Shown one piece after another: positions 46,420 through 55,950 of a stretch of DNA of 64,000 bases. Position 1 is the stretch's first letter. Every line of letters begins with the position of its first letter. This stretch comes from JAGOUU01 sp964609155 (GTDB lineage: Bacteria; Pseudomonadota; Gammaproteobacteria; JAGOUU01), in contig CAZSRF010000001.1 of assembly GCA_964609155.1 (NCBI GenBank), forward strand, positions 110,102 to 174,101. Reading direction: 5' to 3'. Under the pieces are notes generated by a model. The model did no database searches. It was not told the DNA's origin and saw only the letters and a program-made list of their open reading frames with translations. Position numbers and translations under genes: made by a program.

Positions 46420-47217
46420 TTAAAGACGAACCGATCTTCCACCGTCTAAAGCTAAAATTTGCCCTGTAATACTTTGAGCTTCAGCTAAAAATAAGACAGC
46501 TTGCGCTATATCCAGAGGAGAACTTAGTCTTTTTAATAAAGTTTTTGTGACCATTTGCTTATTATATTCATTATGTTCAATAAATGCAGAATTTTCAGCC
46601 CCATCAGGCTCATCAGGCTGTAAGCTCGGTCCTGGAGCAACAGCATTTACCCTGATTGCCGGCGCTAATTCGCGAGCTAAGGCTTTTGTCATCATATTAT
46701 TTGCAGCTTTAGCCATGCTATACACTGAGTAGCCTTTTAAAGGCCTTTGTGCATGTATATCAGATATATTAATTATGCAGCCTTTTGTAGCTTGTAGGTG
46801 AGGAGCAAGACCTTGGGCAAGAAAAAAGGGTCCTCCAGCATTGCTAATCATAAGATCCCGCCAATCATTGAGAGTTATCTTTCCTATAGGCGTTGGAAAA
46901 AAACTTGATGCATTATTTACTAAAACATCAATACGGCCAAAGAATTCTTTAACTTTAAGCGTGAATTTTTCTACAAAATCAGGATCAACCAAACTTCCTA
47001 ACTCTGCCTGGATAATAAAACAAGAATTAGCTCGTATAGCATTTAATGTATCTGATAATTGCTTAGCTTTAACTTCTGACTTCTGACTTCTGTAGTGAAT
47101 AATGATACTATAGCCATGTTCATGAAAATACTGAGCGATAACTGCACCAATTCTTCTAGCTGCACCGGTTATCAAAACAACTTTATTATATTTATTGTTA
47201 TTTTGGTTATTTGACAT
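46420..47217 (-). CDS. folM: Pteridine reductase / FolM-like short-chain dehydrogenase
   Basis: A 265-residue SDR enzyme with the pteridine-reductase form of the NADPH motif, TGAARRIGAVIA (TGxxxRxG), then NNASSFFPTPIG, the catalytic YSMAKAAN (Tyr-x3-Lys), and RVNAVAPGPS. Members reduce dihydromonapterin or dihydrofolate. It is divergent from the MidA-type methyltransferase with 42 bp between starts; folM, the methyltransferase and cca are also neighbours in some other Legionellales as far as I recall. Confidence 0.9.
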   Translation of the reverse strand: MSNNQNNNKYNKVVLITGAARRIGAVIAQYFHEHGYSIIIHYRSQKSEVKAKQLSDTLNAIRANSCFIIQAELGSLVDPDFVEKFTLKVKEFFGRIDVLVNNASSFFPTPIGKITLNDWRDLMISNAGGPFFLAQGLAPHLQATKGCIINISDIHAQRPLKGYSVYSMAKAANNMMTKALARELAPAIRVNAVAPGPSLQPDEPDGAENSAFIEHNEYNKQMVTKTLLKRLSSPLDIAQAVLFLAEAQSITGQILALDGGRSVRL

Positions 47218-47259
47218 TATAATGTTACATTTAAATTTATATATTTATAAATTATTCTA

Positions 47260-48471
47260 ATGATTCATTTAGTAAAAAACAATTCTTTAACATTACAGCT
47301 ACCTGAACCAAGCAAAGAACAATTAGAACATTCTAATTACTTAGTACAATATTTATACCAGAAAATTAAAGCTAGCAATAATTGGCTAAGCTTTAAAGAT
47401 TATATGACATCTGTACTATATCACCCACAATACGGTTATTATACTGGTGGTAATAAGAAAATTGGTGCAGATGGTGATTTTATTACAGCTCCAGAATTAG
47501 GCCCCCTTTTTGCTTATAGCATTGCCAAGCAATTGCAAACCATTTTAAAAAATCATCCAGACTTTTCTATCTTAGAATTTGGCGCTGGCTCAGGAATTCT
47601 AGCTGTTAATTTATTATTAGAATTAGATAAATTAAATACTCTACCAAGTAATTATTATATCTTAGATTTAAGTGCTGAATTAAACAATCGCCAGCAGAAA
47701 ACAATCAAAATATTGCCGAAACATTTAAAACAAAAAATTAAATGGTTATCACAACTTCCTGAAGATAATAGTTTTAGAGGTATCATTCTTGCCAATGAAG
47801 TAGTTGATGCTATGCCTGTTCATCTATTTCAAATTTCTAATGAGAACACTACAGAGCTGGGTTTAACAACTATAAATAGCGATATAGTTTGGCAAGCACA
47901 AGAACCAGATAATTATTTGAATAATTACATAGACAACTATATTGTACCCATTCTGAAAAGAGAGCCTGCGAGTTCGTCTTATATATCTGAAGTCAATCTT
48001 TTAGCTAGAGACTGGGTAACTGCTATTAGTCAATGCATGGCTCAAGGTTTAATTATGATTATAGACTATGGTTTTAAGCGCCAAGAATATTATCATCACG
48101 ATCGCCATGAAGGAACGCTAATGTGTCACTACAGACATTTTGCTCATCAAGATCCTTTATTGTATCCTGGCCTACAAGATATTACAGCACATGTTGACTT
48201 TACAAGTTTAGCCGAAGCTGCGTTAGAAAATAATTTAGAAGTAGCCAGTTTTTTAACACAAGCATATTTTTTATTAGCTAATAATATTACGGATTACTTT
48301 AACAATCATGACATTTCTAAAAAAGATATTTTTTCTTTAAAACAACAACTAAAAAAATTAACAAGCCCTTGTGAAATGGGTGAGTTATTTAAAGTTTTAA
48401 TTTTAAATAAAAATCTTGATTATAGCTATTTTTCACATTTGCAAGTTTATGATAAACGTTATGAATTATAA
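47260..48471 (+). CDS. SAM-dependent methyltransferase, MidA/NDUFAF7 family
   Basis: A 403-residue protein of the PF02636 family. It has FKDYMTSVLYHPQYGYYT, KIGADGDFITAPELGPLFAYS, the SAM loop ILEFGAGSGILAVNLL, LANEVVDAMPVHLF and LIMIIDYGFKRQEYYH. The eukaryotic relative methylates an arginine of respiratory complex I. In bacteria the substrate is unproven. It converges on cca with 19 bp between the stops. Confidence 0.92.
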   Translation: MIHLVKNNSLTLQLPEPSKEQLEHSNYLVQYLYQKIKASNNWLSFKDYMTSVLYHPQYGYYTGGNKKIGADGDFITAPELGPLFAYSIAKQLQTILKNHPDFSILEFGAGSGILAVNLLLELDKLNTLPSNYYILDLSAELNNRQQKTIKILPKHLKQKIKWLSQLPEDNSFRGIILANEVVDAMPVHLFQISNENTTELGLTTINSDIVWQAQEPDNYLNNYIDNYIVPILKREPASSSYISEVNLLARDWVTAISQCMAQGLIMIIDYGFKRQEYYHHDRHEGTLMCHYRHFAHQDPLLYPGLQDITAHVDFTSLAEAALENNLEVASFLTQAYFLLANNITDYFNNHDISKKDIFSLKQQLKKLTSPCEMGELFKVLILNKNLDYSYFSHLQVYDKRYEL

Positions 48472-48490
48472 CTCTATTTCTAAAATACTT

Positions 48491-49720
48491 CTAGAATTCA
48501 AAAGCAGCTTTTACTTGTTTTATTGCCTCAATCTGCGCTTTATACATTTCTTTTGCAAGAGCTTCTCCTTCAAATCCTTGTTCCATAAATGGTGTTGATT
48601 TAATATAGCGCGCTGCCTGATAACACGCGGTGAGATAATCTGCTTGTTTGTACTCTCTATTTTCGAAACCTGTACGGCCACGACTGTCTGCAATACAAGC
48701 TAATAAGAAATCAAAAAAATCATCTGGATTCCTAAAAGCATCTAATTGTTTTAATAATCTTGCAATAGTATCTGCACGCAATTCAAAAGCCCTATGACAG
48801 ACACCATGATACTCAGCCACTTTTATCGCTAGTTTTTGATAGCTCTTGGGTACTTTATAACGTTCACATAATTTAGTGGCTATTTTAGTACCACGTTGCT
48901 CATGACCATGATGCCTTGGTAATAAATCTCTTGGTGTAGTTGCTTTACCCAAATCATGTAATAAAGCAGCAAAACGAACCCTTGGACTTGAACTAATTTT
49001 TGCAGCTTGCTCTAAAACCATCATGGTATGAATGCCTGTATCTATTTCCGGGTGATGCTGCGGTGGATTTGGTATGCCATAAAGCTTATCTAATTCTGGA
49101 AATAACACCTTTAAAGCTTGACAGGTTCTTAGTGTTTCAAAGAAAAATTGCGGTGATTGTTCCGCTAATGCACGCTCGGTTTCTTTCCATACTCTCTCTG
49201 CTACTAGGGCATCGATCTCACCGTTTAAGACCATCTCTTTCATAAGCTCATTAGTCTCAGATGCAACCTTGAATCCTAAGTAATGAAATCTTGCAGCAAA
49301 TCTTGCTAAACGTAAAATACGAACAGGATCTTCAGTAAAGTTTGTAGAAACATGGCGTAAAATTTTATCTTCTAAATCTTTACGACCATTGTAAGGATCA
49401 ATAATATTACCTTTATTATCTTTAGCTATGGCATTGATAGTTAAATCGCGACGCCTAAGATCTTCTTCTAATGTTACTTTAGGTGAATACTCTACAGCAA
49501 AACCTGTATACCCAGGCGCTGTTTTACGCTCAGTACGAGCTAATGCATATTCTTCTTTACTAGACGGATGCAAGAATACTGGAAAGTCTTTACCAACAGA
49601 TTTATAACCTTGGCTTAGCAAATCATCAGGTGCTGCTCCTACAACCACCCAATCCCGCTCTTTAATATCTAATCCCAGCAATTCATCTCGAACAGCACCG
49701 CCTACTAAATAGATGTCCAT
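48491..49720 (-). CDS. cca: Multifunctional CCA-adding enzyme
   Basis: A 409-residue class II tRNA nucleotidyltransferase. The head has GGAVRDELLGLDIKERDWVVVG with the metal-binding residues after the gap, then RRRDLTINAIA and the basic RILRLARFAARF region. A C-terminal HD domain (HPEIDTGIHTMMVLEQA, LLHDLGKATTP) marks the full-length gammaproteobacterial form with extra phosphatase and phosphodiesterase activities. Length matches E. coli Cca (412). Confidence 0.96.
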   Translation of the reverse strand: MDIYLVGGAVRDELLGLDIKERDWVVVGAAPDDLLSQGYKSVGKDFPVFLHPSSKEEYALARTERKTAPGYTGFAVEYSPKVTLEEDLRRRDLTINAIAKDNKGNIIDPYNGRKDLEDKILRHVSTNFTEDPVRILRLARFAARFHYLGFKVASETNELMKEMVLNGEIDALVAERVWKETERALAEQSPQFFFETLRTCQALKVLFPELDKLYGIPNPPQHHPEIDTGIHTMMVLEQAAKISSSPRVRFAALLHDLGKATTPRDLLPRHHGHEQRGTKIATKLCERYKVPKSYQKLAIKVAEYHGVCHRAFELRADTIARLLKQLDAFRNPDDFFDFLLACIADSRGRTGFENREYKQADYLTACYQAARYIKSTPFMEQGFEGEALAKEMYKAQIEAIKQVKAAFEF

Positions 49721-49734
49721 ATATACTTAATATA

Positions 49735-51042
49735 TTAATTAATATTAGTTACTGTTGCAGCAGGATTAGTAACATTAACTGTTGTTGCAGCAATCGTAGC
49801 CAAAGACTGCATCTCAGATTCTGCAACCAAATACGCTGCAAAAATATCACTGATCACATTAGTTGCTGTTTGAATCATATCATTAATACGATCAATACCC
49901 GCTATTAATGGCAAAGCAACCAATGGCATCCCCATAGTCGAGATAACTGCACTCATTACTACTATGCCAGAACCAGGAATGGCTCCTGCACCCATGGTAG
50001 TCAAGATTACTGTTGAGATTAAAGTAAAGTAACTTGTAGTAGTTAATGTGATGCCTGTCATATTAGCTGTAAATATTACTGCAGTGGTTAAATAAATAGC
50101 TAACCCTGCCAAGTTAAAATTGCATCCTAAAGGTAACATGAACTTAGCGATTCTTGGGGGTATCTTTAGGCCTTCTTCAGCACATTTTATAGACACAGGT
50201 AGAGTTGCACCGCTACTTGTAGTACTAATAGCAAAAGTAATAGCTGGTGTGATTTTACGAAAAACATCCAACGCTGATTTCTTTAAATAAACAACAGTAA
50301 TAGTGCCATATACTAAAAAAACTAATAGCATACAGGTTAGTAATAACACTCCAATAAATTTTAATAATGGTAACAACGCAGATAAACCAAATAACCCAAA
50401 TGTCCATGCTATCAAGGCAAAGACTCCATAAGGCGCAAAGTACATAATTATTTGAGTAAGATGCATTGAAACTTTTGAGATAGAGTTAAACAATAGTACT
50501 AATGGCTTACCATGTTCCCCGGCTAGATTAATAGCAATACCAAATAAAATAGCAAATATAACAATTTGTAGTATATTAGACTCTACAAAAGCAGCAACAG
50601 GATTACTCGGGATCATTTCAACAAAAATATCCATAATAGCAGGAACATGATCAGCTTTTGGAAGCGTATAAATATTCAATCCACTTTGATTCTGTACATC
50701 GGCCAAAGAAATACCAATACCAGGTTGAAAAAAGTTACTCACTGCAACAGCCAATAAAGTAGCAATCAATAAGAAACTCAAATAAATAACAAAAGCCTTT
50801 ACCGTCACTCTTTGCATTTGTTTCATATCTGTAACAGATGTTACTGCTGTAATAACAGCACTTAAAATAACTGGCACAATGACCATATGAAGGGCATGTA
50901 AGAACGCATCACCTAAGGGTTTCAAAATAACTGTCGATTCACCAAAGGTTACTCCTGTTATGATACCGAGGATTAATCCTAAGATGATTTTTTTCCACAT
51001 TGGGACATTATTCCAAGCAATAAATGCGTTACTAATTTTCAT
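49735..51042 (-). CDS. Dicarboxylate/amino acid:cation symporter (DAACS family), copy 2
   Basis: A 435-residue transporter of the same fold as the gene at 40812. It has the serine-rich loop ISTTSSGATLPVSI, LPLGCNFNLAGLAIY in helix 7 and the second loop TMGAGAIPGSGIVVMSA, and a Thr/Ala/Asn-rich C-terminal tail. Substrate may be serine/threonine or glutamate. The two copies differ clearly, so they probably import different substrates. Confidence 0.9.
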   Translation of the reverse strand: MKISNAFIAWNNVPMWKKIILGLILGIITGVTFGESTVILKPLGDAFLHALHMVIVPVILSAVITAVTSVTDMKQMQRVTVKAFVIYLSFLLIATLLAVAVSNFFQPGIGISLADVQNQSGLNIYTLPKADHVPAIMDIFVEMIPSNPVAAFVESNILQIVIFAILFGIAINLAGEHGKPLVLLFNSISKVSMHLTQIIMYFAPYGVFALIAWTFGLFGLSALLPLLKFIGVLLLTCMLLVFLVYGTITVVYLKKSALDVFRKITPAITFAISTTSSGATLPVSIKCAEEGLKIPPRIAKFMLPLGCNFNLAGLAIYLTTAVIFTANMTGITLTTTSYFTLISTVILTTMGAGAIPGSGIVVMSAVISTMGMPLVALPLIAGIDRINDMIQTATNVISDIFAAYLVAESEMQSLATIAATTVNVTNPAATVTNIN

Positions 51043-51155
51043 ACAACGGCCTTTTAGTTAGCATAATAATATAAATCAAGCATATATCTAATCATATTTC
51101 TTTCTTAATGTCAAATAACCTAATTATTTATCGTTCAACAGTAAGCTAAAATACA

Positions 51156-53435
51156 CTAAGCAACAATTTCGAGTTTGGCAATTTTGGCTATAAGCCATTT
51201 TGAACCAATAACCCCATTGAATTTTACGTGCACACGAGCTTTATCTCCATGCCCTTCAGCTGCAATAATAACACCCAACCCAAAAGTGCCATGCCTAACA
51301 GTCTGCCCTAAATGATACTCTGACGAACACTCTGAATTTAAAATAACAGCTTGCTTAGTTTTTACATACGTGTTTTCTTGGTTTTTCTTTCTATAAGCAC
51401 TTGTCTTCGAAGAGTTAGAGTTAGAGTTAGAATCAGAATAATTTATAAAAGTTGAAACTCTTTCTTGCTTTAGCAGCTCTTGTGGAAGCTCTTTGAGAAA
51501 TCTCGATGGTAAATTGTATCTATCTTCACCACGCATCCTTCTTATTTCACAAAAACTTAAATACAGTTTTTGCATGGCTCGTGTAATCCCGACATAACAT
51601 AAACGCCGTTCTTCACTTAATTGTTTTTCTTCTGCCAAGCACATTTCATGGGGAAATAAACCTTCTTCAAGCCCCACCAAGAATACTGTTTTAAACTCTA
51701 AACCTTTTGCAGTATGAATGGTCATAAGACTTACATTGTCTTGTATCTGAGAATCCTCACCAGCCTGTATCTCTGACTCTAATACTGTATGTGATAAAAA
51801 TGCTTGTAATGCTGACAGTGGCTGCCCTGACTCGGCAATAAAATCTGGCTCCGATGTGATCATCTCTTGCTCAAAAATAGAACATGCTGTAACTAATTCA
51901 TCTAAATTTTCTACTCTATTTTTAACACTGCCTTTTTCTTCTTTAAAATACAGATCGCGCAGACCTGTATCGTTAATAACACGCTTAACTAATTGAGATA
52001 AGCTTAACGTAGTTATAAGAGCTTTAAACTGCTTGATTAAATTTATAAAATCCAAAACTGAAGATTTTGCTTTATTTTTTAATAAATCTGCACTCACTAT
52101 CTGCTCAGCAGCATACCATAAAGTCAAATTATTATCTTTTGCATATTGACTAATAACATCTAAACTTTGCTTACCAATCCCTCGTGTTGGCCAATTAACA
52201 ATTCTATCAAAGGAAGCATCATCAAATGGACTATTAATTAATCGCAAATAAGCCAAAGCATCTTTAATCTCAGCACGTTCAAAAAAACGTTGTCCACCAT
52301 AAATCTTATAGGGGACAGCAGCTCTTAATAAATATTCTTCAAACTGACGCGATTGATGATTAGCACGGTACAATATAGCAATATCATTATAGGCTATGCC
52401 AGTACGATGATAATTTTTAATTTGTTCAACCACATAGCGTGCCTCGTCTATATCATTAAATGCTTGATAAACTGTTATTGGCTCTCCTTGCATGCCAGAA
52501 GTCCATAAATCTTTACCCATGCGATTTTTATTGTTCGCAATTAAACTATTAGCCGCTTTTAAAATTGTAGCCGTCGATCGATAATTTTGTTCTAGTCTAA
52601 TGATCCTACTATTTTGATAGTCTGTACAAAATTTCTTGATATTTTCTACACGTGCCCCGCGCCAACCATAAATAGACTGGTCATCATCACCTACCATAGT
52701 GAAGTAATTATCAGCATGAAATAATTTTAACCATTGATACTGTAAAGTATTAGTGTCTTGAAACTCATCTACTAAGATATGTTTAAATCTATTTTGATAA
52801 TACTGGCGTAATTCTTGATTATTTAATAATAATTCTTTAGTTCGTAAAATTATTTCAGCAAAATCAACTAAACCTAATTGCTGACATTGGTTTTCGTAAT
52901 GTTTATATATCTCTTGTAAATATTTTTTATTCCTATCATTAACTTTTTCTAGATCTTTATAACGCAGACCATCATCTTTTTGGTTATTAATATAGTACTG
53001 AGTTTGCTTTGGTGGAAAATCTTTATCGTCTATATAGAGATCTTTTTGTATTTTTTTAATAATACGTTGCTGATCATCACTATCTATAATTTGAAAATTC
53101 TGAGGCAATCCTGCTTGTTGCCAATGGATGCGCAATAGCTTATGAGCTAGACCATGGAACGTTCCTATCCAAAGACTGCGTACAGAGATCCCTAAAAGTT
53201 TCTCTATACGTTGTTGCATTTCTTTTGCAGCTTTATTAGTAAAAGTGACAGCTAATATCGCATGCGGTGACACCCCTTCTGTACGAATCAACCAAGCAAT
53301 ACGATGAACAAGCACCCTAGTCTTACCACTTCCAGCACCAGCTAGAATTAATAAATTACTAGGCTCAGCTATCACCGCTTCATATTGAGCAGGGTTTAAG
53401 TTATTAGTTATATAATTTGAAGTAGAATCATTCAT
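51156..53435 (-). CDS. uvrD: DNA helicase II UvrD
   Basis: A superfamily 1A helicase of about 759 residues for mismatch and nucleotide-excision repair. It has LNPAQYEAV (Q motif), AGAGSGKTRVL (Walker A), the DEFQDTN Walker B, GDDDQSIYGWRGA, LEQNYRST, TIHTAKGLEF and YVGITRA. The frame opens with TTG at 53471, but the ATG at 53435 (MNDSTSNY) fits the family start better. A serine/asparagine-rich linker is encoded by a short 6-bp repeat (51412-51432). The C-terminal Tudor-like domain is present. Confidence 0.95.
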   Translation of the reverse strand: MNDSTSNYITNNLNPAQYEAVIAEPSNLLILAGAGSGKTRVLVHRIAWLIRTEGVSPHAILAVTFTNKAAKEMQQRIEKLLGISVRSLWIGTFHGLAHKLLRIHWQQAGLPQNFQIIDSDDQQRIIKKIQKDLYIDDKDFPPKQTQYYINNQKDDGLRYKDLEKVNDRNKKYLQEIYKHYENQCQQLGLVDFAEIILRTKELLLNNQELRQYYQNRFKHILVDEFQDTNTLQYQWLKLFHADNYFTMVGDDDQSIYGWRGARVENIKKFCTDYQNSRIIRLEQNYRSTATILKAANSLIANNKNRMGKDLWTSGMQGEPITVYQAFNDIDEARYVVEQIKNYHRTGIAYNDIAILYRANHQSRQFEEYLLRAAVPYKIYGGQRFFERAEIKDALAYLRLINSPFDDASFDRIVNWPTRGIGKQSLDVISQYAKDNNLTLWYAAEQIVSADLLKNKAKSSVLDFINLIKQFKALITTLSLSQLVKRVINDTGLRDLYFKEEKGSVKNRVENLDELVTACSIFEQEMITSEPDFIAESGQPLSALQAFLSHTVLESEIQAGEDSQIQDNVSLMTIHTAKGLEFKTVFLVGLEEGLFPHEMCLAEEKQLSEERRLCYVGITRAMQKLYLSFCEIRRMRGEDRYNLPSRFLKELPQELLKQERVSTFINYSDSNSNSNSSKTSAYRKKNQENTYVKTKQAVILNSECSSEYHLGQTVRHGTFGLGVIIAAEGHGDKARVHVKFNGVIGSKWLIAKIAKLEIVA

Positions 53436-53548
53436 GCGCTGTATTTTGACATATTGCCATTTCAAGCTCAAATGTTCTTATTAAAATTACACTAAAATAT
53501 TAAAAATAACTTAAATAGCAGCAGCTAGTCTATATAATCATAACACCT

Positions 53549-54115
53549 CTACAAATGCGCCAGTGTTTGCTTAGTCTTCTGGATTGTTATTACAAAAGAG
53601 TCCTTCGTTATTTTAGTTTCTATACTATCCGGATTAACTCTTTCTGGTAAAGTGATACTTTTAGTAAAACTGCTTGTATATAGGATTGCTTGTTTGCCTG
53701 TCTTACTTGTCGTTTCTCGTTGTTCTGTTACCTTACCGGAAACAACTAACATTCTTTCACCATCCATTCTAGCATTAATACTATTATGTTGACTTTTAGT
53801 TGACGGATGCATCGGTAAAGTAATCACAAATTTATCAGCTTCATTTTTTAGATCTAAATCAACAGCTGTAGTTTTTGTTAAATCATCATGAAAACCAAAC
53901 CTATTTACTGTCTGAGTAAATAGATCATCCATATGTTGTTTGATCTTAGCAAAGTCAAAAAAAGGATCTACTGAATCGCCAGCATTGAGACCACTTACGC
54001 TGCTACTATTACTTGTACTATCCGGTAATTTAACTGTTTGTGTTTTAGCATTAATATTCTGTGTAAATAATAATATAATTATATTCAGTAAAAAAGCTAA
54101 GGGAAGTTTATACAT
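53549..54115 (-). CDS. Exported Hsp20/alpha-crystallin-like small heat-shock protein
   Basis: A 188-residue protein with a clear signal peptide (cleavage near residue 24). A linker is followed by an alpha-crystallin-like beta-sandwich: VDLDLKNEADKFVITLPM, MLVVSGKVTEQRETT and a SFTKSITLPERVNPDSIETKI ending with a VITIQK motif similar to the I-x-I/V tail. Classical Hsp20 chaperones are cytosolic, so an exported copy suggests protection of periplasmic or secreted proteins. It is a single gene. Confidence 0.87.
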   Translation of the reverse strand: MYKLPLAFLLNIIILLFTQNINAKTQTVKLPDSTSNSSSVSGLNAGDSVDPFFDFAKIKQHMDDLFTQTVNRFGFHDDLTKTTAVDLDLKNEADKFVITLPMHPSTKSQHNSINARMDGERMLVVSGKVTEQRETTSKTGKQAILYTSSFTKSITLPERVNPDSIETKITKDSFVITIQKTKQTLAHL

Positions 54116-54358
54116 AATTACTCCTTAATTTTATTGTTATACAGATCACGATGTAAGGCACTAATGGCCTTTTATTTTACTTTAATACTTATCTACTCAA
54201 TTATGGCCAAGTTAGAGAAATTCAAGTCATAATCTAAATATTAATTTTACAAGGCACATGTAACCCATTGATTTTAGCTAGAACGATAAATACACTTCTT
54301 GACAAGTAAGTCTTTTAAATACATTATGATAACTTAATGTTTAGACCATTACAGCAAT

Positions 54359-55315
54359 ATGTCTTATCTATCATTCTCGCCAATATCGACTTTTGTTTAT
54401 AGTTTTTTGTTTTTCTTAGCACTTATTTTTTTTAACACGGGCTTCGCCCAACCTAACAAACCACCTATTAACCCTATACAGCAGCTTTATATTTTTGGTG
54501 ATAGCATGTCCGATAATGGACATGACAATAAGCGTAATGATGAACGATATAACATTGGAGAAGATGGAGTTCTTCATTTTGCGATGCCCGCACCATATTT
54601 TGAAGGCCGATTTACTAATGGCAAAGTATGGCCTGAGCTATTGAGTGAAAAAATGCATTTATCTTCAGAAAACGTTTTTAACTATGCTTACGGTGGCGCA
54701 ACAGTACAAAAAGATATTTATCCTGTACCTAATCTTGATATGCAAATACATTACAGCACGACAAGAGAAGCACATAATAATCCAGCTAGTCTTTACATAA
54801 TATGGATAGGTGCTAATGACTTACTAACCTATTGTAACTCAGATAACAATATAAAAAATAACGATGATATATTTATCCATGATCTCAATACTAATATTGA
54901 AAAAAATATTAGAAAATTAATAACCCGTGGCGCCAAACAATTCTTGATAGCAGAACAAATTGATTTATCGCTGAACCCGCAAAGCATGGAGAAAAACAAA
55001 ACTCACAAAGGATATGCACAAAAGTTACAGAACATCGTTAACCTATATAACAATGCTAACCATAATTTAATTATTAAATTAAGTCAAGAATTCCCAAATC
55101 TAACATTTTATAATTTTAATTTTTCTCACTTATTTCCAGCAAGCAACGAATTAGCTCAAGCTCACGGTTTTAACTACTTACAAGAAGCCTGCCTGAATCA
55201 CCTCAATGTTTGCGAAAATCCTAATGAATATATATTTTGGGATAACTTGCATCCTACTACAAAGGTACACTCAATACTTGCAGAAGAAATTTTTCGTTTG
55301 ATAAGTAATAACTAG
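54359..55315 (+). CDS. GDSL/SGNH lipase, PlaA-like
   Basis: A 318-residue secreted esterase with a signal peptide ending FNTGFA near residue 30. All four SGNH blocks are present: YIFGDSMSDNG (nucleophile Ser49), GGATVQ, WIGANDLLTY, and WDNLHPTTKVHS (Asp-x2-His). The layout resembles Legionella PlaA, a lysophospholipase A/acyltransferase exported by type II secretion. It probably modifies host or bacterial lysophospholipids, though that is family inference. It is a single gene. Confidence 0.9.
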   Translation: MSYLSFSPISTFVYSFLFFLALIFFNTGFAQPNKPPINPIQQLYIFGDSMSDNGHDNKRNDERYNIGEDGVLHFAMPAPYFEGRFTNGKVWPELLSEKMHLSSENVFNYAYGGATVQKDIYPVPNLDMQIHYSTTREAHNNPASLYIIWIGANDLLTYCNSDNNIKNNDDIFIHDLNTNIEKNIRKLITRGAKQFLIAEQIDLSLNPQSMEKNKTHKGYAQKLQNIVNLYNNANHNLIIKLSQEFPNLTFYNFNFSHLFPASNELAQAHGFNYLQEACLNHLNVCENPNEYIFWDNLHPTTKVHSILAEEIFRLISNN

Positions 55316-55354
55316 ATTTGCTCTATAGTCACAGAATATCATATCAAAAAGTTC

Positions 55355-55390
55355 CAACAAGACTTATGCAAAATGATTGTAAGTTTTACA
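55355..55390 (+). repeat. Truncated end of the MITE-like repeat (copy 3)
   Basis: The sequence caagacttatgcaaaatg, followed by attgtaagtt, matches one terminus of the repeats at 16055 and 17252. Only this end is present; the following bases do not align. It could be a relic of a partial copy or a solo end of a related insertion sequence. Confidence 0.55.
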
Positions 55391-55460
55391 AACTTTTCTT
55401 GTAATTTCTAGAATATAATTTATAGTAGTCAGAATTGTTTTTAAACTATTTGAGCAAACC

Positions 55461-55946
55461 GTGAGCTTTACAGAATTACAAATAGCTAAAGAATACATAT
55501 ATTCTGCTAACTTACAACCTGTATTAGATAGATTAATATATGTAGATGGCTGGCAAAAAAAAGATACCTTGGCAGCCTGTGCTCAATATCGTAACTACCT
55601 ATTTTTGAAAAGAAAATATCCTAATTTAGAACTACCCCCTTCAAAAGATATCGATGCAGTCTGGCATGCACATATTTTACATAGCAAAAACTATCTTGAG
55701 TTTTGCATGCAAGTATTTGGTTATTTTTTACATCACGTCCCTGGGGATCCTAATAATCAAGCTGAGAAAACATTGCTGACTCATTCTTTTGAGAAGAATA
55801 CTCAAGAAATGCACTTTAAAGAGTTTGGTGACTATATTTATGAAGTAAGATTACCCTCGTTAAGCGAGTTTTTAAAAGATTTTACCAGTTTTTTGTTCGC
55901 TAAATTTAAGCAATTAATACTGGTAAAATTCTCAATTAACACCTAA
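55461..55946 (+). CDS. Glycine-rich-domain-like (GRDP, PF07173-type) protein
   Basis: A 161-residue protein with GTG start. The core AAYRNYLFLKR-like region here reads AACAQYRNYLFLKRKYP, then LPPSKDIDAVWHAHILHSKNYLEFCMQVFGYFLHHVPG, matching the GRDP family signature (DxxWHxHI). Function is unknown; the plant homologues are regulatory, and bacterial ones are stand-alone. The family's Trp-His-x-His motif suggests a metal site. Confidence 0.82.
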   Translation: MSFTELQIAKEYIYSANLQPVLDRLIYVDGWQKKDTLAACAQYRNYLFLKRKYPNLELPPSKDIDAVWHAHILHSKNYLEFCMQVFGYFLHHVPGDPNNQAEKTLLTHSFEKNTQEMHFKEFGDYIYEVRLPSLSEFLKDFTSFLFAKFKQLILVKFSINT

Positions 55947-55950
55947 ACAA

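Noticed and set aside
51412..51432. Six-base microsatellite inside uvrD, possible phase-variation site
   Set aside because: The unit is a multiple of three and only changes the length of a Ser/Asn linker; no switching of the reading frame is expected.
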